DNA of 64,000 nt from Flavobacterium rakeshii (GCF_009741375.1 NZ_WOWP01000016.1:112592-176591), one strand, 5' to 3'; counted from the stretch's first letter, positions 17,525 through 26,258 are shown. Program-made: numbers and translations. The notes: generated by a model not told the origin, from the letters alone.

Positions 17525-18619
17525 TTACGGGCATGGTTCTTCCATGCTGTTAATCCATTCTTCCATAAGTTCAAGCGCTTCTGTGTGTTGTATGGTTCTT
17601 CCTAAAAGGGGCATTCTTTCGTTTTCCATTACAGAATTTAACCTGTAATACATTTCAGATTTTTCTGTACTGCCCTGAGATATTATATGTTTAAGTGAAT
17701 TGTTTATAAATTCCTGTGGTTCCACACATATACCAAGGTTAGAAGGGGTAATAGTTTCACTAAAGGCAAGCCTTATAGGACGATAATCACAATGTGACCC
17801 TTCACGATGGCAATGGGCACAGTTAATGTCAAGATAAGAGCGAACTCTTAATTCCAAGGGTTGGGTTTCATCTGTCCAGTCTATGCTGGCAGTAATGTTT
17901 TGTGGTAAATTATTTTCAAGATAACCATGTTCAATCCATTTGTTTAATTGGTTTTTTGTACCATCACTATAATCAAACAGTTTGTTTAAATTTTGTGGTT
18001 TAGGACCTATTGGTACCGAATCCTGTTGAGATTTATGGCAGGTGTAACATTCTAATTTTGAAGGGATGCGGTAATTAGTAGTTTTTATTTCGCTATCCTG
18101 TAGCCAGGTAATATTAGTAAAACCTCCGTTCATGTTATATAAGGCCTCTGTTTGTTCATTGTTCCAAACATAGTTAGCAAAAATCCATTTGCCTCCTTTT
18201 TTTATCATTAGCCTGGTTTCTATAATACGGGTACTATTATCAGGCTGTATATTGTTGTAGTAAAAGTTTTTTATGAGTACAGCCCCGTCAGGAAAGTTTA
18301 GTATATCATCGTCTGAAACATATGAAGCCTTTACATTTTCAGGCATCCATACAAATCGCTTTTTTAATGCATAGTCTGTAAAAAGTGTGCTGTTAAGGTC
18401 GTAAGGAACTACACCTTTAACAGGATTGAGGTTTTTTATCTCGCCGTCAAAAAAGTTATAGTCCGAAAGTTTAGGATAAGGAACTGCTTCAAGATCGAGG
18501 ACAACAGGAGAAGGGGTGGGTATTATTGAGTATTCTTCTGAATCATCTTTTCCGCATGATGAAAAAGCAATAATTAAATATAAGTATAGGTATATTTTTA
18601 GTGAAATATGTTTTTTCAT
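17525..18619 (-). CDS. Diheme c-type cytochrome lipoprotein (SO2930/HNE_0200-like), copy 2
   Basis: The 364-residue protein has a lipoprotein signal with lipobox Cys about residue 22 (IIAFSSC) and two heme c motifs, CYTCH at 191-195 and CAHCH at 267-271. The family core PVKGVVPYDLNSTLFTDYALKKRF is visible in parts (VPYDLNS, FTDYALKKRFVWMP), matching the SO2930-type diheme cytochrome family. It should be membrane-anchored and transfer electrons in the periplasm or on the surface. It is a tandem paralogue of the next gene and probably shares transcription with the FG-GAP protein downstream. Confidence 0.82.
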   Translation of the reverse strand: MKKHISLKIYLYLYLIIAFSSCGKDDSEEYSIIPTPSPVVLDLEAVPYPKLSDYNFFDGEIKNLNPVKGVVPYDLNSTLFTDYALKKRFVWMPENVKASYVSDDDILNFPDGAVLIKNFYYNNIQPDNSTRIIETRLMIKKGGKWIFANYVWNNEQTEALYNMNGGFTNITWLQDSEIKTTNYRIPSKLECYTCHKSQQDSVPIGPKPQNLNKLFDYSDGTKNQLNKWIEHGYLENNLPQNITASIDWTDETQPLELRVRSYLDINCAHCHREGSHCDYRPIRLAFSETITPSNLGICVEPQEFINNSLKHIISQGSTEKSEMYYRLNSVMENERMPLLGRTIQHTEALELMEEWINSMEEPCP

Positions 18620-18734
18620 ATGGTTGTGTTAATTATTTTTACAATAATATAACAAATATATAATAAAACATTTACCCTTTTATGGAACTGTGTTAAAACT
18701 TATGTATTTGATTTTTAGTGTTATAAATGTAACA

Positions 18735-19826
18735 CTAAGGACAGCTTGTTTCAAGAGAGTTTATCCACTCCTTCATCATTAATAAAGCTTCTTGATCAAC
18801 AATTGTACGACCTCTCAAAGGCATCATTTCCGTAGGAATGTTATTGTTCATCCTAAAGTAAATAAGAGATTCTTCAATATTTTGCCCGGAAATAAGATAA
18901 GGTTCGCCATTTGTAGCAAAATCACTTGGAGGTATACATATGCCTAAGTTAATAGGGTCACTGGTTTGGTTAAAGGCAAAATTCATAGGCGTATATCCGC
19001 AGTACGTACCTTCAGTATGGCAATGTGCACAGTTAATATCGAGATAAGAGCGTACTCTTAGCTCAAGAGGTTGTGTATTATCTTTCCAATTTACTGTTGA
19101 TGTTATTTGTGAAGGAGCAGAGTTTAAATAACCAGTCTCAATCCATTTAGTAATTTGATTTTTAACTCCCTCATTATAATGGTATGCTTTATTAAGGTTT
19201 TGCGGTTTAGGGCCTATTGGGCTCGACTGTTCATTAAAAGTATGGCAAAGTGCACAATCTGCTTCCGAGGGTATTTTATAATTTATTGTTTTAGTTGTAC
19301 CATTATGATTCCATGACATTCTTACAGTACTTCCTTCCATATCGAGGTAAGCTTCAGTTTGGTCACCATTCCATACATAATTGGCAAATATCCATCCAGA
19401 TTGTTTTTTAATAAGTAAGCGGGATTCTAAAATTCTTGTAACGTTTTCTGCGCCTACATTTTCATAATAAAAGTTCTTAATTAATATAGTTCCTGTTGGA
19501 AAATCTAAAACAGCACCGTCACTAGTATAACTGGCAGGAGTATTATCAGGCATCCATACAAAACGCTTTTTAAGAGCATAGTCTGTAAACAATGAGCTGT
19601 TTAGATCGTAGGGTAACACACCATAAACAGGCTCAAGATTTTTCATATCGCCTTCAAAGAAATTGTAATCTGATAATTTAGGATATGGTACAGTTGTAAT
19701 GTCAAAAACTACAGGAGATTCTTCCGGTATCTCAGAATAGTTATCACTATCGTCTGATCCGCATGAAATAAAAAAACTAAGTAATAAAGAAACTATTGCT
19801 AAAGATAAAAAGTATTGTTTTTTCAT
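18735..19826 (-). CDS. Diheme c-type cytochrome lipoprotein (SO2930/HNE_0200-like), copy 1
   Basis: The 363-residue lipoprotein (lipobox FFISC, Cys 22) is colinear with the gene at 17525-18619 over its whole length and shares long identical blocks such as PYPKLSDYNFF, DYALKKRFVWMP and RVRSYLDINCAHCH. The heme motifs are CALCH near residue 190 and CAHCH near 267. The gap between the two copies is 115 bp and AT-rich, so each may have its own promoter. The pair arose by tandem duplication. Family membership is firm; the redox partner is unknown. Confidence 0.82.
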   Translation of the reverse strand: MKKQYFLSLAIVSLLLSFFISCGSDDSDNYSEIPEESPVVFDITTVPYPKLSDYNFFEGDMKNLEPVYGVLPYDLNSSLFTDYALKKRFVWMPDNTPASYTSDGAVLDFPTGTILIKNFYYENVGAENVTRILESRLLIKKQSGWIFANYVWNGDQTEAYLDMEGSTVRMSWNHNGTTKTINYKIPSEADCALCHTFNEQSSPIGPKPQNLNKAYHYNEGVKNQITKWIETGYLNSAPSQITSTVNWKDNTQPLELRVRSYLDINCAHCHTEGTYCGYTPMNFAFNQTSDPINLGICIPPSDFATNGEPYLISGQNIEESLIYFRMNNNIPTEMMPLRGRTIVDQEALLMMKEWINSLETSCP

Positions 19827-19888
19827 TCGTTATATCTTATAATTGTTAAAAGGATAACAAATATATATAAAACTTTAAAAAAACATCT

Positions 19889-20434
19889 TTATAACTCAAG
19901 TTTAATGTTGTACTGATTTAATCCTTCAAGAGCTTCTGCCGAGGTGTGGTCAAAAGTTTCCCTGTGCAGGTTTCTTTCTTTTTTAAGCGCTACACGTTTA
20001 ACCGAATTATAAAAACGTCTTACTTCTTCAAGGTCTGAAAGTATTAATGTAGGTACTTTTACATTTTTACCTTCATCATCTTTAGCTACCATGGTAAAGT
20101 AAGATGAGTTACAGTGTTTAACAACTCCGGTTTGTATGTTTTGTGCAGTTACCCTGATGCCTACAACCATAGAACTATTCCCAACATAGTTTACCGATGC
20201 CTTCATGGTAACCAATTCGCCAATTTCGATTGGATTTAGAAAGTCTACCGTATCTACCGATGCGGTTACACAATAGCGACCTGAATATTTAGAGGCGCAT
20301 GCAAAAGCAATTTGGTCCATTAGCATTAATATATAGCCACCGTGTATCTTTCCGCTAAAGTTAGAGTGTGAGGGTAACATCAGTTCTGATATAGTAACCT
20401 TAGAGGTGCTTACCTTTCTTGGCTTGGTATTCAT
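19889..20434 (-). CDS. Acyl-CoA thioesterase (hotdog fold)
   Basis: The 181-residue protein has the 4HBT/YciA-type hotdog signature: LPSHSNFSGKIHGGYILMLM (read in two parts) with the catalytic Asp in LMLMDQIAFACA, and VDTVDFLNPIEIGELV further on. The enzyme hydrolyses acyl-CoA to free acid and CoA in the cytoplasm. The tail beyond about residue 140 (LEEVRRFYNSVKRVALKK) is typical of the long bacterial form. It lies 16 bp downstream of rmuC and is probably co-transcribed with it. Confidence 0.88.
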   Translation of the reverse strand: MNTKPRKVSTSKVTISELMLPSHSNFSGKIHGGYILMLMDQIAFACASKYSGRYCVTASVDTVDFLNPIEIGELVTMKASVNYVGNSSMVVGIRVTAQNIQTGVVKHCNSSYFTMVAKDDEGKNVKVPTLILSDLEEVRRFYNSVKRVALKKERNLHRETFDHTSAEALEGLNQYNIKLEL

Positions 20435-20450
20435 AATAAAAGGGTATTAG

Positions 20451-21854
20451 TTACAAGTTAGGCAGTTCGTTATTATCGTCTTCATCAATATCATTTTCAT
20501 TTGCAGCGAGCAGTGCCCTGTTTACAATATTTTCAGGAAGCGCTTTTTTAGCTTTGGCTCCCATTTTTTTAAGTTTTTCAATACTGGTAATTATGTTTCC
20601 GCGACCATTAACCAGTTTATTCATAGCACCTTCGTAGGCTTTTTTACCTTCGTCCATACGTTTTCCTACCATAATAAGGTCGCCCACAAAACCTTCAAAC
20701 TTATCGTAAAGCGCTCCTGCCTGTCTTGCAATTTCATAAGCATTTTCCTGTTGCTTTTGGTTGGTCCACATACTGTCTATAGTACGTAGGGTTGCCAGTA
20801 AGGTACTTGGAGTAACGATTACTATATTACGTTCAAAAGCCTTGTTGTATAAAGTTGTGTCTTCGTTAAGTGCTATAGCAAAAGCAGGTTCTATAGGGAT
20901 GAAAAGCAACACAAAATCAGGGCTTTCCATTTTATAAATGTCATGATAATTTTTGTCACTTAACTGGTCTACATGTCTTTTGATAGAACTTACGTGCTCT
21001 TTTAGATGAACAATTCTTAGAGTTTCATCTTCTTCATTTACATAACGCTCGTAAGCTACAAGTGAAACTTTAGAGTCAACAATCATTTTCTTACCATCAG
21101 GAAGGTTTATAACCACATCAGGCTGAATTCTGTTTCCTTCTTCATTAACATGACTTTGCTGTACCTCATACTCACGTCCTTTTTCAAGCCCTGATTTTTC
21201 CAGTACGCGTTCCAATATAAGTTCGCCCCAGTTACCCTGCATTTTAGAGTCACCTTTAAGTGCCTTGGTAAGGTTAAGCGTTTCACGGCTCATTTGCTCG
21301 TTCATTTCACGAAGCCCTAATATTTGTTGGCGCAGTGCGGCATGGTAGTCAATACTTTCTTTATGGGTATCTTCCACTTTTTTCTCAAACAGATGGATCT
21401 TTTCCTGTAATGGGGAAAGTATATTTTTAAGATTTTCCTTATTCTGTTCGGTAAATTTATTGGATTTTTCTTCCAGTATCTTATTGGCAAGATTCTCAAA
21501 TTCTTTAGTGAATTTTTCCCTTAGCTCTTCGGTTTCCTTTCTTTGTTCGCGCATGCGCTCCATAAGGTTATCAAAGTCGGTTTCCTTTTTGGTAAGCTGT
21601 ACGGTAAGGGCATCTTTAGCCGTTCTTAAATCGTCACGTTCGGTAATTATCTGGGTAATCTGTTTTTCTAAAACACCTTTTTCGTTTACGGCCTGCTGTT
21701 TAAGCTGTTCAATGGTAAGCATAAGGCTATTGTTACGCTCTTCGAGTACTTTTTTGTCTGAAGATGATTTTGAAGAAAATAAAATCCTTCCTAAGTAAAT
21801 TCCTAAAGCTAAGGCAATAATAAAGGCGAATAGTAATGTAATAGTATCGGGCAT
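20451..21854 (-). CDS. rmuC: DNA recombination protein RmuC
   Basis: The 467-residue protein has an N-terminal transmembrane segment (about residues 4-22), a long coiled coil (about 35-165) and the conserved RmuC core at about 200-400, with KGDSKMQGNWGELILERVLE, IQPDVVINLPDGKKMIVDSK and VLLFIPIEPAFAIAL (motifs shown separately). The core resembles a PD-(D/E)XK nuclease fold. RmuC limits inversions at short inverted repeats in E. coli. The acidic tail NENDIDEDDNNELPNL is lineage-specific. The thioesterase gene follows on the same strand. Confidence 0.93.
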   Translation of the reverse strand: MPDTITLLFAFIIALALGIYLGRILFSSKSSSDKKVLEERNNSLMLTIEQLKQQAVNEKGVLEKQITQIITERDDLRTAKDALTVQLTKKETDFDNLMERMREQRKETEELREKFTKEFENLANKILEEKSNKFTEQNKENLKNILSPLQEKIHLFEKKVEDTHKESIDYHAALRQQILGLREMNEQMSRETLNLTKALKGDSKMQGNWGELILERVLEKSGLEKGREYEVQQSHVNEEGNRIQPDVVINLPDGKKMIVDSKVSLVAYERYVNEEDETLRIVHLKEHVSSIKRHVDQLSDKNYHDIYKMESPDFVLLFIPIEPAFAIALNEDTTLYNKAFERNIVIVTPSTLLATLRTIDSMWTNQKQQENAYEIARQAGALYDKFEGFVGDLIMVGKRMDEGKKAYEGAMNKLVNGRGNIITSIEKLKKMGAKAKKALPENIVNRALLAANENDIDEDDNNELPNL

Positions 21855-21949
21855 TTGTAGTGTATTTGCTTAAGGGTAAAATTAAGGAAAATATTGCAAG
21901 GCACTACACAAAAAAATACTGTTATAGTTGTTTTTACAAACTAACAATA

Positions 21950-22147
21950 ATGAGTGAAATAGTGACCTTTAAAAAGTTTCCTGATGTGGTTCAGACTCGT
22001 GAACTTAAAGAGTTCCTGCTAAAAAATAATATAGAATGTTATCTGGCAGATAACAAAGCTTTTCTAAACGGGTTTACTATGTTTTGTATAGGCATTATAG
22101 TTAAGGCTATTTCCTTTCTGTTCCGATTTAATTTATATATGTCTTAA
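21950..22147 (+). pseudogene. Truncated copy of the adjacent DUF2007-like membrane protein gene
   Basis: From ATG 21950 the first 37 residues (SEIVTFKKFPDVVQTRELKE, then FLLKNNIECYLADN) match the start of the gene at 22386 (TFTTLKTFPDFDQAKELKRF, FLCKNEIRSFLNDN). The frame then jumps to one hydrophobic segment, GFTMFCIGIIVKAISFLF, and stops at 66 codons, where the intact paralogue has about 210. The middle region has been lost, most likely by internal deletion after a tandem duplication. It may still be translated as a short membrane peptide. Confidence 0.65.
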
Positions 22148-22352
22148 AAGTCAATTTATTAGTTGTTTAGAGAAGTATATTTTAGTACTATTTTAAATAC
22201 AAAATAATTGTTAAAGTTTTTTTGTTGTCTTTTTAGTAATTTTTACTTTACGGAAATCCGCATATATAAAGGTTTTGTTAAAACTTATCTATAAGTTTTC
22301 TTTAAATTATTGGTTATCTGATATGTAAATGAGGTTTTTAGGAGGTTTTTCC

Positions 22353-22360
22353 TATATTTG
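22353..22360 (+). promoter_or_regulatory. -7 element for the DUF2007-like gene
   Basis: TATATTTG lies 25 bp upstream of ATG 22386. A longer in-frame reading from 22329 would begin upstream of this element, so it is rejected. Confidence 0.7.
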
Positions 22361-22385
22361 GAAAACCACCATCTATATAAACCAA

Positions 22386-23018
22386 ATGAAAAGAACTTTT
22401 ACTACTTTAAAGACTTTTCCTGATTTCGATCAGGCAAAAGAACTGAAGCGCTTTTTGTGCAAAAATGAAATAAGAAGCTTTTTAAACGATAATCACGACT
22501 CTCCTGTTGGTGATTTTGAGGTTAAGGTAATTACTACCGATCTTAAAAATGCTACAAGGTTGCTGGAAGAAAAAACCGAGCAAATGGTAGGGGAGGTAGC
22601 AGGTGACTATTGTTTATACTCTTACTCAACTCCGCAGTTGTACGACATCCTGGTTAATAAGGACGTTTGGAGTGACTTTGATTTTATGCTTGCTAAAAAG
22701 ATACTTCATGAAAAAGGTATGCCCACTGATGCCGATACCCTGTATAGTATAAAACAGGAAAAAGCTAAAAACACAGCTAAGCCAAAAACAAACCAGATAG
22801 TGTATATTCTTGCCGGATATGTTTTAGCACTTTTAGGAGGTGTAGCCGGTATAGTGATTGGCTTTTTAATGTGGAATTCCCAAAAGCAAATGCCCGGAGG
22901 TATAAGTGTATTTAGTTACACAGACGTTGAAAGAAAGCATGGTCGAATAATTTTTGGATTAGGTGTCCTGATATTTGCGATTATAATTAGCTTAAGGTTA
23001 AGGCAGATTCCTAATTAA
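22386..23018 (+). CDS. DUF2007-like N-terminal domain plus membrane segments
   Basis: The 210-residue protein starts with a small alpha/beta domain (residues 1-70, TFPDFDQAKELKRFLCKNEI ... DLKNATRLLEE) of the kind found in putative signal-transducing DUF2007 proteins. A helical middle (LYSYSTPQLYDILVNKD) and two C-terminal hydrophobic segments follow (VYILAGYVLALLGGVAGIVI and IIFGLGVLIFAIIISLRL). The function is unknown. Its stop overlaps the convergent amidotransferase stop by 4 bp. A degraded copy lies just upstream. Confidence 0.7.
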   Translation: MKRTFTTLKTFPDFDQAKELKRFLCKNEIRSFLNDNHDSPVGDFEVKVITTDLKNATRLLEEKTEQMVGEVAGDYCLYSYSTPQLYDILVNKDVWSDFDFMLAKKILHEKGMPTDADTLYSIKQEKAKNTAKPKTNQIVYILAGYVLALLGGVAGIVIGFLMWNSQKQMPGGISVFSYTDVERKHGRIIFGLGVLIFAIIISLRLRQIPN

Positions 23019-23584
23019 ATCTCTAACCAGTTTTTAAGTATTGTTTTCCCGTTAGGAGTCAGTACCGATTCAGGATGGAATTGCACGCCCCTCACGTCAT
23101 ACCCCTTGTGACGTAGTGACATTATCTGTCCGTTTTCATCCAGGGAAGTTATTTCCAATGTTTCAGGAAAATCTTCTTTATCCACGCACCAGGAATGGTA
23201 GCGCCCCACACAAATTTTTTTATCAAGCCCTTTAAAAAGGGGTTCGTCTTCTGCTATAATAGTTATTGTAGTGGCTACGCCGTGGTATACTGTATCGAGG
23301 TTTATGAGCTTTCCGCCAAAAACTTCGCCAATAGCCTGTTGCCCTAAACAAACGCCCAGTATACTTTTAGAAGGAGCATATTTTTTTATGATACTTTCCA
23401 GTAATCCGGCATTGGCAGGGAGACCCGGACCGGGTGATAAAAGGATTTTATTAAAATCGTCAACATCTTCAAGAAGGAGTTCGTCGTTCCTTATAACGGT
23501 AACCTCACAATCCAAACTTTCCAGATAGTGTACCAGGTTATACGTAAAGCTGTCGTAGTTATCTATTACAAGTACTTTTTTCAT
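23015..23584 (-). CDS. Anthranilate/aminodeoxychorismate synthase component II (glutamine amidotransferase)
   Basis: The 189-residue class I glutamine amidotransferase begins VLVIDNYDSFTYNLVHYLE, has LLSPGPGLP, the nucleophile in GVCLGQQAIGEVFGG, and the catalytic His and Glu in VQFHPESVLT. It supplies ammonia to a chorismate-using component I for either tryptophan or folate synthesis. No component I, trp or pab gene is next to it, so trpG and pabA cannot be told apart; dual use is possible, as in other bacteria with one amidotransferase. It is divergent from the cysE leader. Confidence 0.9.
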   Translation of the reverse strand: MKKVLVIDNYDSFTYNLVHYLESLDCEVTVIRNDELLLEDVDDFNKILLSPGPGLPANAGLLESIIKKYAPSKSILGVCLGQQAIGEVFGGKLINLDTVYHGVATTITIIAEDEPLFKGLDKKICVGRYHSWCVDKEDFPETLEITSLDENGQIMSLRHKGYDVRGVQFHPESVLTPNGKTILKNWLEI

Positions 23585-23676
23585 ATTTAATGCAGGTGTG
23601 CAAATGTATGAAAGTGAACCGAAAAAAAATAATCTTAAAAATCTACTAAAGTAGTAGACTAATGAAAATATTTAAT

Positions 23677-23684
23677 TATATTTG
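23677..23684 (+). promoter_or_regulatory. -7 element of the cysE-cysM leader transcript
   Basis: TATATTTG matches the consensus exactly, so transcription should begin near 23688-23690, about 15 nt upstream of the small Cys-rich ORF. A short inverted repeat, CTACT-AA-AGTAG at 23643-23654, lies upstream and could be an operator. Confidence 0.72.
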
Positions 23685-23702
23685 TTATGCACAAAAGAAT
23701 AT

Positions 23703-23783
23703 ATGGCAGTTTTAACAAACAAGTGTACGGAGTGTATGTGTTTCCTTTTATACGGGGATGCATTAACTGTGCACAAAAATTAG
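23703..23783 (+). CDS. Cys-rich 26-residue leader peptide upstream of cysE
   Basis: ATG 23703 opens a 26-codon frame reading MAVLTNKCTECMCFLLYGDA and six more residues to TAG at 23781. Three TGT codons at positions 8, 11 and 13 (23724-23741) give a KCTECMC cluster, a high Cys density for so short a frame. It begins just after the predicted transcription start and ends 27 nt before a strong terminator hairpin that itself precedes cysE. This is the classical arrangement of an amino-acid attenuator in which ribosome stalling at Cys codons would report cysteine shortage. Translation has not been shown. Confidence 0.6.
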   Translation: MAVLTNKCTECMCFLLYGDALTVHKN

Positions 23784-23821
23784 GTTCATTCCTAAACAGT
23801 AAACAGTTAAAGGCTCCTCGT
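23752..23821 (+). promoter_or_regulatory. Candidate antiterminator competing with the cysE leader terminator
   Basis: ACGGGGA (23752-23758) can pair with TCCTCGT (23815-23821, 7 bp with one G-U), and nested within it TTAACTGT (23763-23770) pairs perfectly with ACAGTTAA (23803-23810). The outer helix takes up half of the terminator's 5' arm, so the two folds exclude each other. A ribosome halted at the Cys codons leaves both 5' arms free; one at the leader stop codon would cover the inner arm. Confidence 0.55.
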
Positions 23822-23842
23822 TACCACGAGGAGCCTTTTTTA
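23811..23842 (+). terminator. Leader (attenuator) terminator upstream of cysE
   Basis: AGGCTCCTCG (23811-23820) and CGAGGAGCCT (23827-23836) form a perfect 10-bp stem with a TTACCA loop and a seven-T tail. It lies inside the cysE leader, 25 bp before the start codon, with no gene boundary to justify it other than the small leader ORF. Confidence 0.9.
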
Positions 23843-23867
23843 TTTATAGCCTTTTAATAACTAATAT

Positions 23868-24683
23868 ATGAAGCATCCCGTTTATACCGCAAATTATTTG
23901 AAATCGGGGGTGTTGCCCGATAAACAGAAAACAGGGTACTGGACAGAAGAGTTTTTTCAGTGGCTGTTTTGCATAGGGCCGCAGTTTACCGATTATGATT
24001 TCTTTTTAAATAAAGAAAAAGAGCTGGACGGAGTACTATCTGATCTGCTTTGCCTTTCGGGGCTGCAGGAAGAGAGAATACAACCGTTAATAAACCATCT
24101 TAAGGAAAAGGTGGTAGTGCTGCATCAAAAAATGGAAGATAGCCTGAAGGCAATTTTTGCTTTTGATCCTGCAGCCAAGTCAAGAACCGAAGTATTGGTG
24201 GCCTATCCGGGTTTTTTTGCAATAGCGATTTATCGTGTTGCACATGAGCTTTGGATTAATGATGTACCGGTATTACCCAGGCTTATAAGTGAATATGTAC
24301 ACGGTAAAACCGGTATTGATATACATCCCGGAGCTACTATAGGTGATCGTTTTTTTATAGACCACGGTACAGGTATCGTGATAGGGGAAACATCAGTAAT
24401 AGGTGATGACGTAAAAATATATCAGGGAGTAACACTTGGTGCGCTTAGTGTGCACAAGGAGGAAGCATCGGTAAAGCGACACCCTACAATTGGTGACAAT
24501 GTTACCATTTATGCCAATGCCACCATTTTAGGAGGAAATACAGTAGTGGGTAACGATTCTGTAATAGGAGGTAACGTTTGGCTTACTAATTCCATTCCTT
24601 CACATTCTCTGGTATATCATAAAAGTGAAATAACAATAAAATCTAAGGAAACATTTCCTGAACCATTAAATTTTGTAATATAA
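23868..24683 (+). CDS. cysE: Serine O-acetyltransferase
   Basis: The 271-residue enzyme transfers acetyl from acetyl-CoA to L-serine, the first step of cysteine synthesis. A helical N-terminal region of about 140 residues is followed by a left-handed beta-helix of hexapeptide repeats: [16 protein letters not shown] with His153, [13 protein letters not shown] with His166, then [16 protein letters not shown] and [17 protein letters not shown] loop [17 protein letters not shown] interrupts the helix, as in other CysE proteins. It is 12 bp upstream of cysM and is preceded by an attenuator-like leader. Confidence 0.94.
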   Translation: MKHPVYTANYLKSGVLPDKQKTGYWTEEFFQWLFCIGPQFTDYDFFLNKEKELDGVLSDLLCLSGLQEERIQPLINHLKEKVVVLHQKMEDSLKAIFAFDPAAKSRTEVLVAYPGFFAIAIYRVAHELWINDVPVLPRLISEYVHGKTGIDIHPGATIGDRFFIDHGTGIVIGETSVIGDDVKIYQGVTLGALSVHKEEASVKRHPTIGDNVTIYANATILGGNTVVGNDSVIGGNVWLTNSIPSHSLVYHKSEITIKSKETFPEPLNFVI

Positions 24684-24695
24684 AACAGCATAGAT

Positions 24696-25604
24696 ATGAA
24701 AGCTAATAATATTTTAGAAACTATAGGTAATACACCTCACGTACAACTTAATAAGCTATTTAAAGGTAAAAACGTTTGGATTAAGCTGGAACGCAATAAT
24801 CCGGGGAACAGTATTAAAGACAGGATTGCACTGGCAATGATTGAAGACGCCGAGGCTAAGGGACTTTTAAAGCCGGATAGTGTTATTATTGAGCCTACTT
24901 CGGGTAACACGGGTATTGGGCTGGCATTTGTAGCGGCAGTAAAAGGATATAAGCTTATTCTTGTAATGCCTGAGTCAATGAGCGTGGAACGCAGGAAACT
25001 AATGTCTATTTATGGTGCCGAGTTTGAACTTACCCCACGTGAAAAGGGTATGAAAGGGGCTATTGAAAAGGCAAGGGAGTTAACAGAGTCTACGCTAAAC
25101 GCATGGTCGCCAAGTCAGTTTGATAATCAGGCGAATGTTGATATTCACCGTAAAACCACCGCTCAGGAAATCCTTGCCGATTTCCCTGAAGGGATTGACT
25201 ACCTGATAACGGGTGTAGGTACGGGCGGACACATAACGGGAGTTGCCGATATTTTAAAGCAAAAATTCCCTAACCTTAAAGTGTTTGCCGTTGAGCCAGA
25301 AGCTTCTCCGGTATTAAGTGGTGGTGACCCGGGGCTTCACCCTTTACAGGGAATAGGGGCAGGGTTTGTACCTTCTATTTACAGAAACGACCTTATTGAC
25401 GGTGTAATTACAGTAGGGAAAGATGAGGCATTTGATTTTGCCCGAAATGTTGCAAAAACAGAAGGTATACTTGCAGGTATCTCAACAGGAGCATCATTAG
25501 CGGCTGTAAACAAAAAGCTGGCTGAAATTCCTGACGGAGCTACAGTACTTACCTTTAATTATGATACAGGAGAGCGTTACCTCTCTATTGAAGGATTGTT
25601 TTAA
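24696..25604 (+). CDS. cysM: Cysteine synthase (O-acetylserine sulfhydrylase B type)
   Basis: The 302-residue PLP enzyme makes L-cysteine from O-acetylserine and sulfide. The PLP lysine is in [14 protein letters not shown] (K41). The substrate loop is [10 protein letters not shown], the phosphate-binding loop is [11 protein letters not shown], and the Ser that holds the pyridine nitrogen lies in ISTGASLAA. Length and sequence are closer to CysM than CysK. Being co-transcribed with cysE, it completes the two-step pathway and shares its leader control. A strong terminator follows. Confidence 0.92.
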   Translation: MKANNILETIGNTPHVQLNKLFKGKNVWIKLERNNPGNSIKDRIALAMIEDAEAKGLLKPDSVIIEPTSGNTGIGLAFVAAVKGYKLILVMPESMSVERRKLMSIYGAEFELTPREKGMKGAIEKARELTESTLNAWSPSQFDNQANVDIHRKTTAQEILADFPEGIDYLITGVGTGGHITGVADILKQKFPNLKVFAVEPEASPVLSGGDPGLHPLQGIGAGFVPSIYRNDLIDGVITVGKDEAFDFARNVAKTEGILAGISTGASLAAVNKKLAEIPDGATVLTFNYDTGERYLSIEGLF

Positions 25605-25634
25605 GAATTGCTAACATTAATTTTGGTTAAAAAG

Positions 25635-25667
25635 AAAATCCCCGATGGAAACCATCGGGGATTTTTA
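25635..25667. terminator. Bidirectional terminator after cysM
   Basis: AATCCCCGATGG and CCATCGGGGATT with an AAA loop, flanked by A- and T-runs. It lies between convergent cysM and the YceI gene. Confidence 0.92.
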
Positions 25668-25688
25668 TTTCAATTTAAACTCTAATTA

Positions 25689-26258
25689 TTAGAACTTAAG
25701 ATTTACAGTAAGTTCAAATTCGTCGTAAATCATGTTGTCACCAAGACCGTCAAAAATACTTCCTGACTTGTACTCAATACCATACTTAGTTCTGTCTACA
25801 TTAAACGCTGTAGTTGCAGAATTGTTGTTTACAGTTAAATCAAAAGTAACTGGTTTAGTGATGTTTTTGATTGTTAAATCAGCATTTACAGTGTAAACGT
25901 TACCTGATTTTACTTTAACTGATTTGAATACTAATTTAGAAGTAGCATGCTTGTCAGTACCAAAAAAGTCTGCAGCTTTTAAGTGACCTTCAAGTTTCTC
26001 TTTACCTTCACCAGCTTTAAGATCTGTAACAGTGATAGAAGTCATGTCTACAGTAAAGTTACCACCTGTAAGTTTACCTTTTTTAAAATTAAGTACACCA
26101 TCTTTAAGGCTGATAACACCTTCGTGCTGACCTGTAACTTTTTTACCTACCCAGCTTATTTTACTTGATGAAGTGTTGATTTTCTTGTCCTGAGCAGATG
26201 CTGTTATGGTTCCAAGAGCTACTACTAGCGCAACTACAATTGTTTTGAAATTTTTCAT
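25689..26258 (-). CDS. YceI family periplasmic protein
   Basis: The 189-residue protein has a signal peptide ending TITASAQ near residue 23, then a YceI lipocalin-like barrel with SKISWVGKKVTGQHEGVI, GKLTGGNFTVDMTSI and a C-terminal LGDNMIYDEFELTVNLKF (each shown separately). YceI barrels bind isoprenoid or other lipids in the periplasm. It is the third gene of a MarR-nitroreductase-YceI operon. The ligand cannot be told from sequence. Confidence 0.9.
   Translation of the reverse strand: MKNFKTIVVALVVALGTITASAQDKKINTSSSKISWVGKKVTGQHEGVISLKDGVLNFKKGKLTGGNFTVDMTSITVTDLKAGEGKEKLEGHLKAADFFGTDKHATSKLVFKSVKVKSGNVYTVNADLTIKNITKPVTFDLTVNNNSATTAFNVDRTKYGIEYKSGSIFDGLGDNMIYDEFELTVNLKF

Noticed and set aside
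22280..22299. AAAACTTAT-CT-ATAAGTTTT palindrome in the gap before the DUF2007-like gene
   Set aside because: It is short, AT-only apart from one base per arm, and in AT-rich DNA; there is not enough to call a site.
22329..22385. Upstream ATG for the DUF2007-like gene
   Set aside because: It precedes the -7 element at 22353-22360, so it would not be in the transcript.
23687..23860. A 57-codon ORF (MHKRIYGSFNKQ...) across the cysE leader
   Set aside because: Its ATG lies at or before the predicted transcription start, and the frame runs through the terminator hairpin, so it is unlikely to be translated. The 26-codon Cys-rich ORF in another frame fits the leader better.
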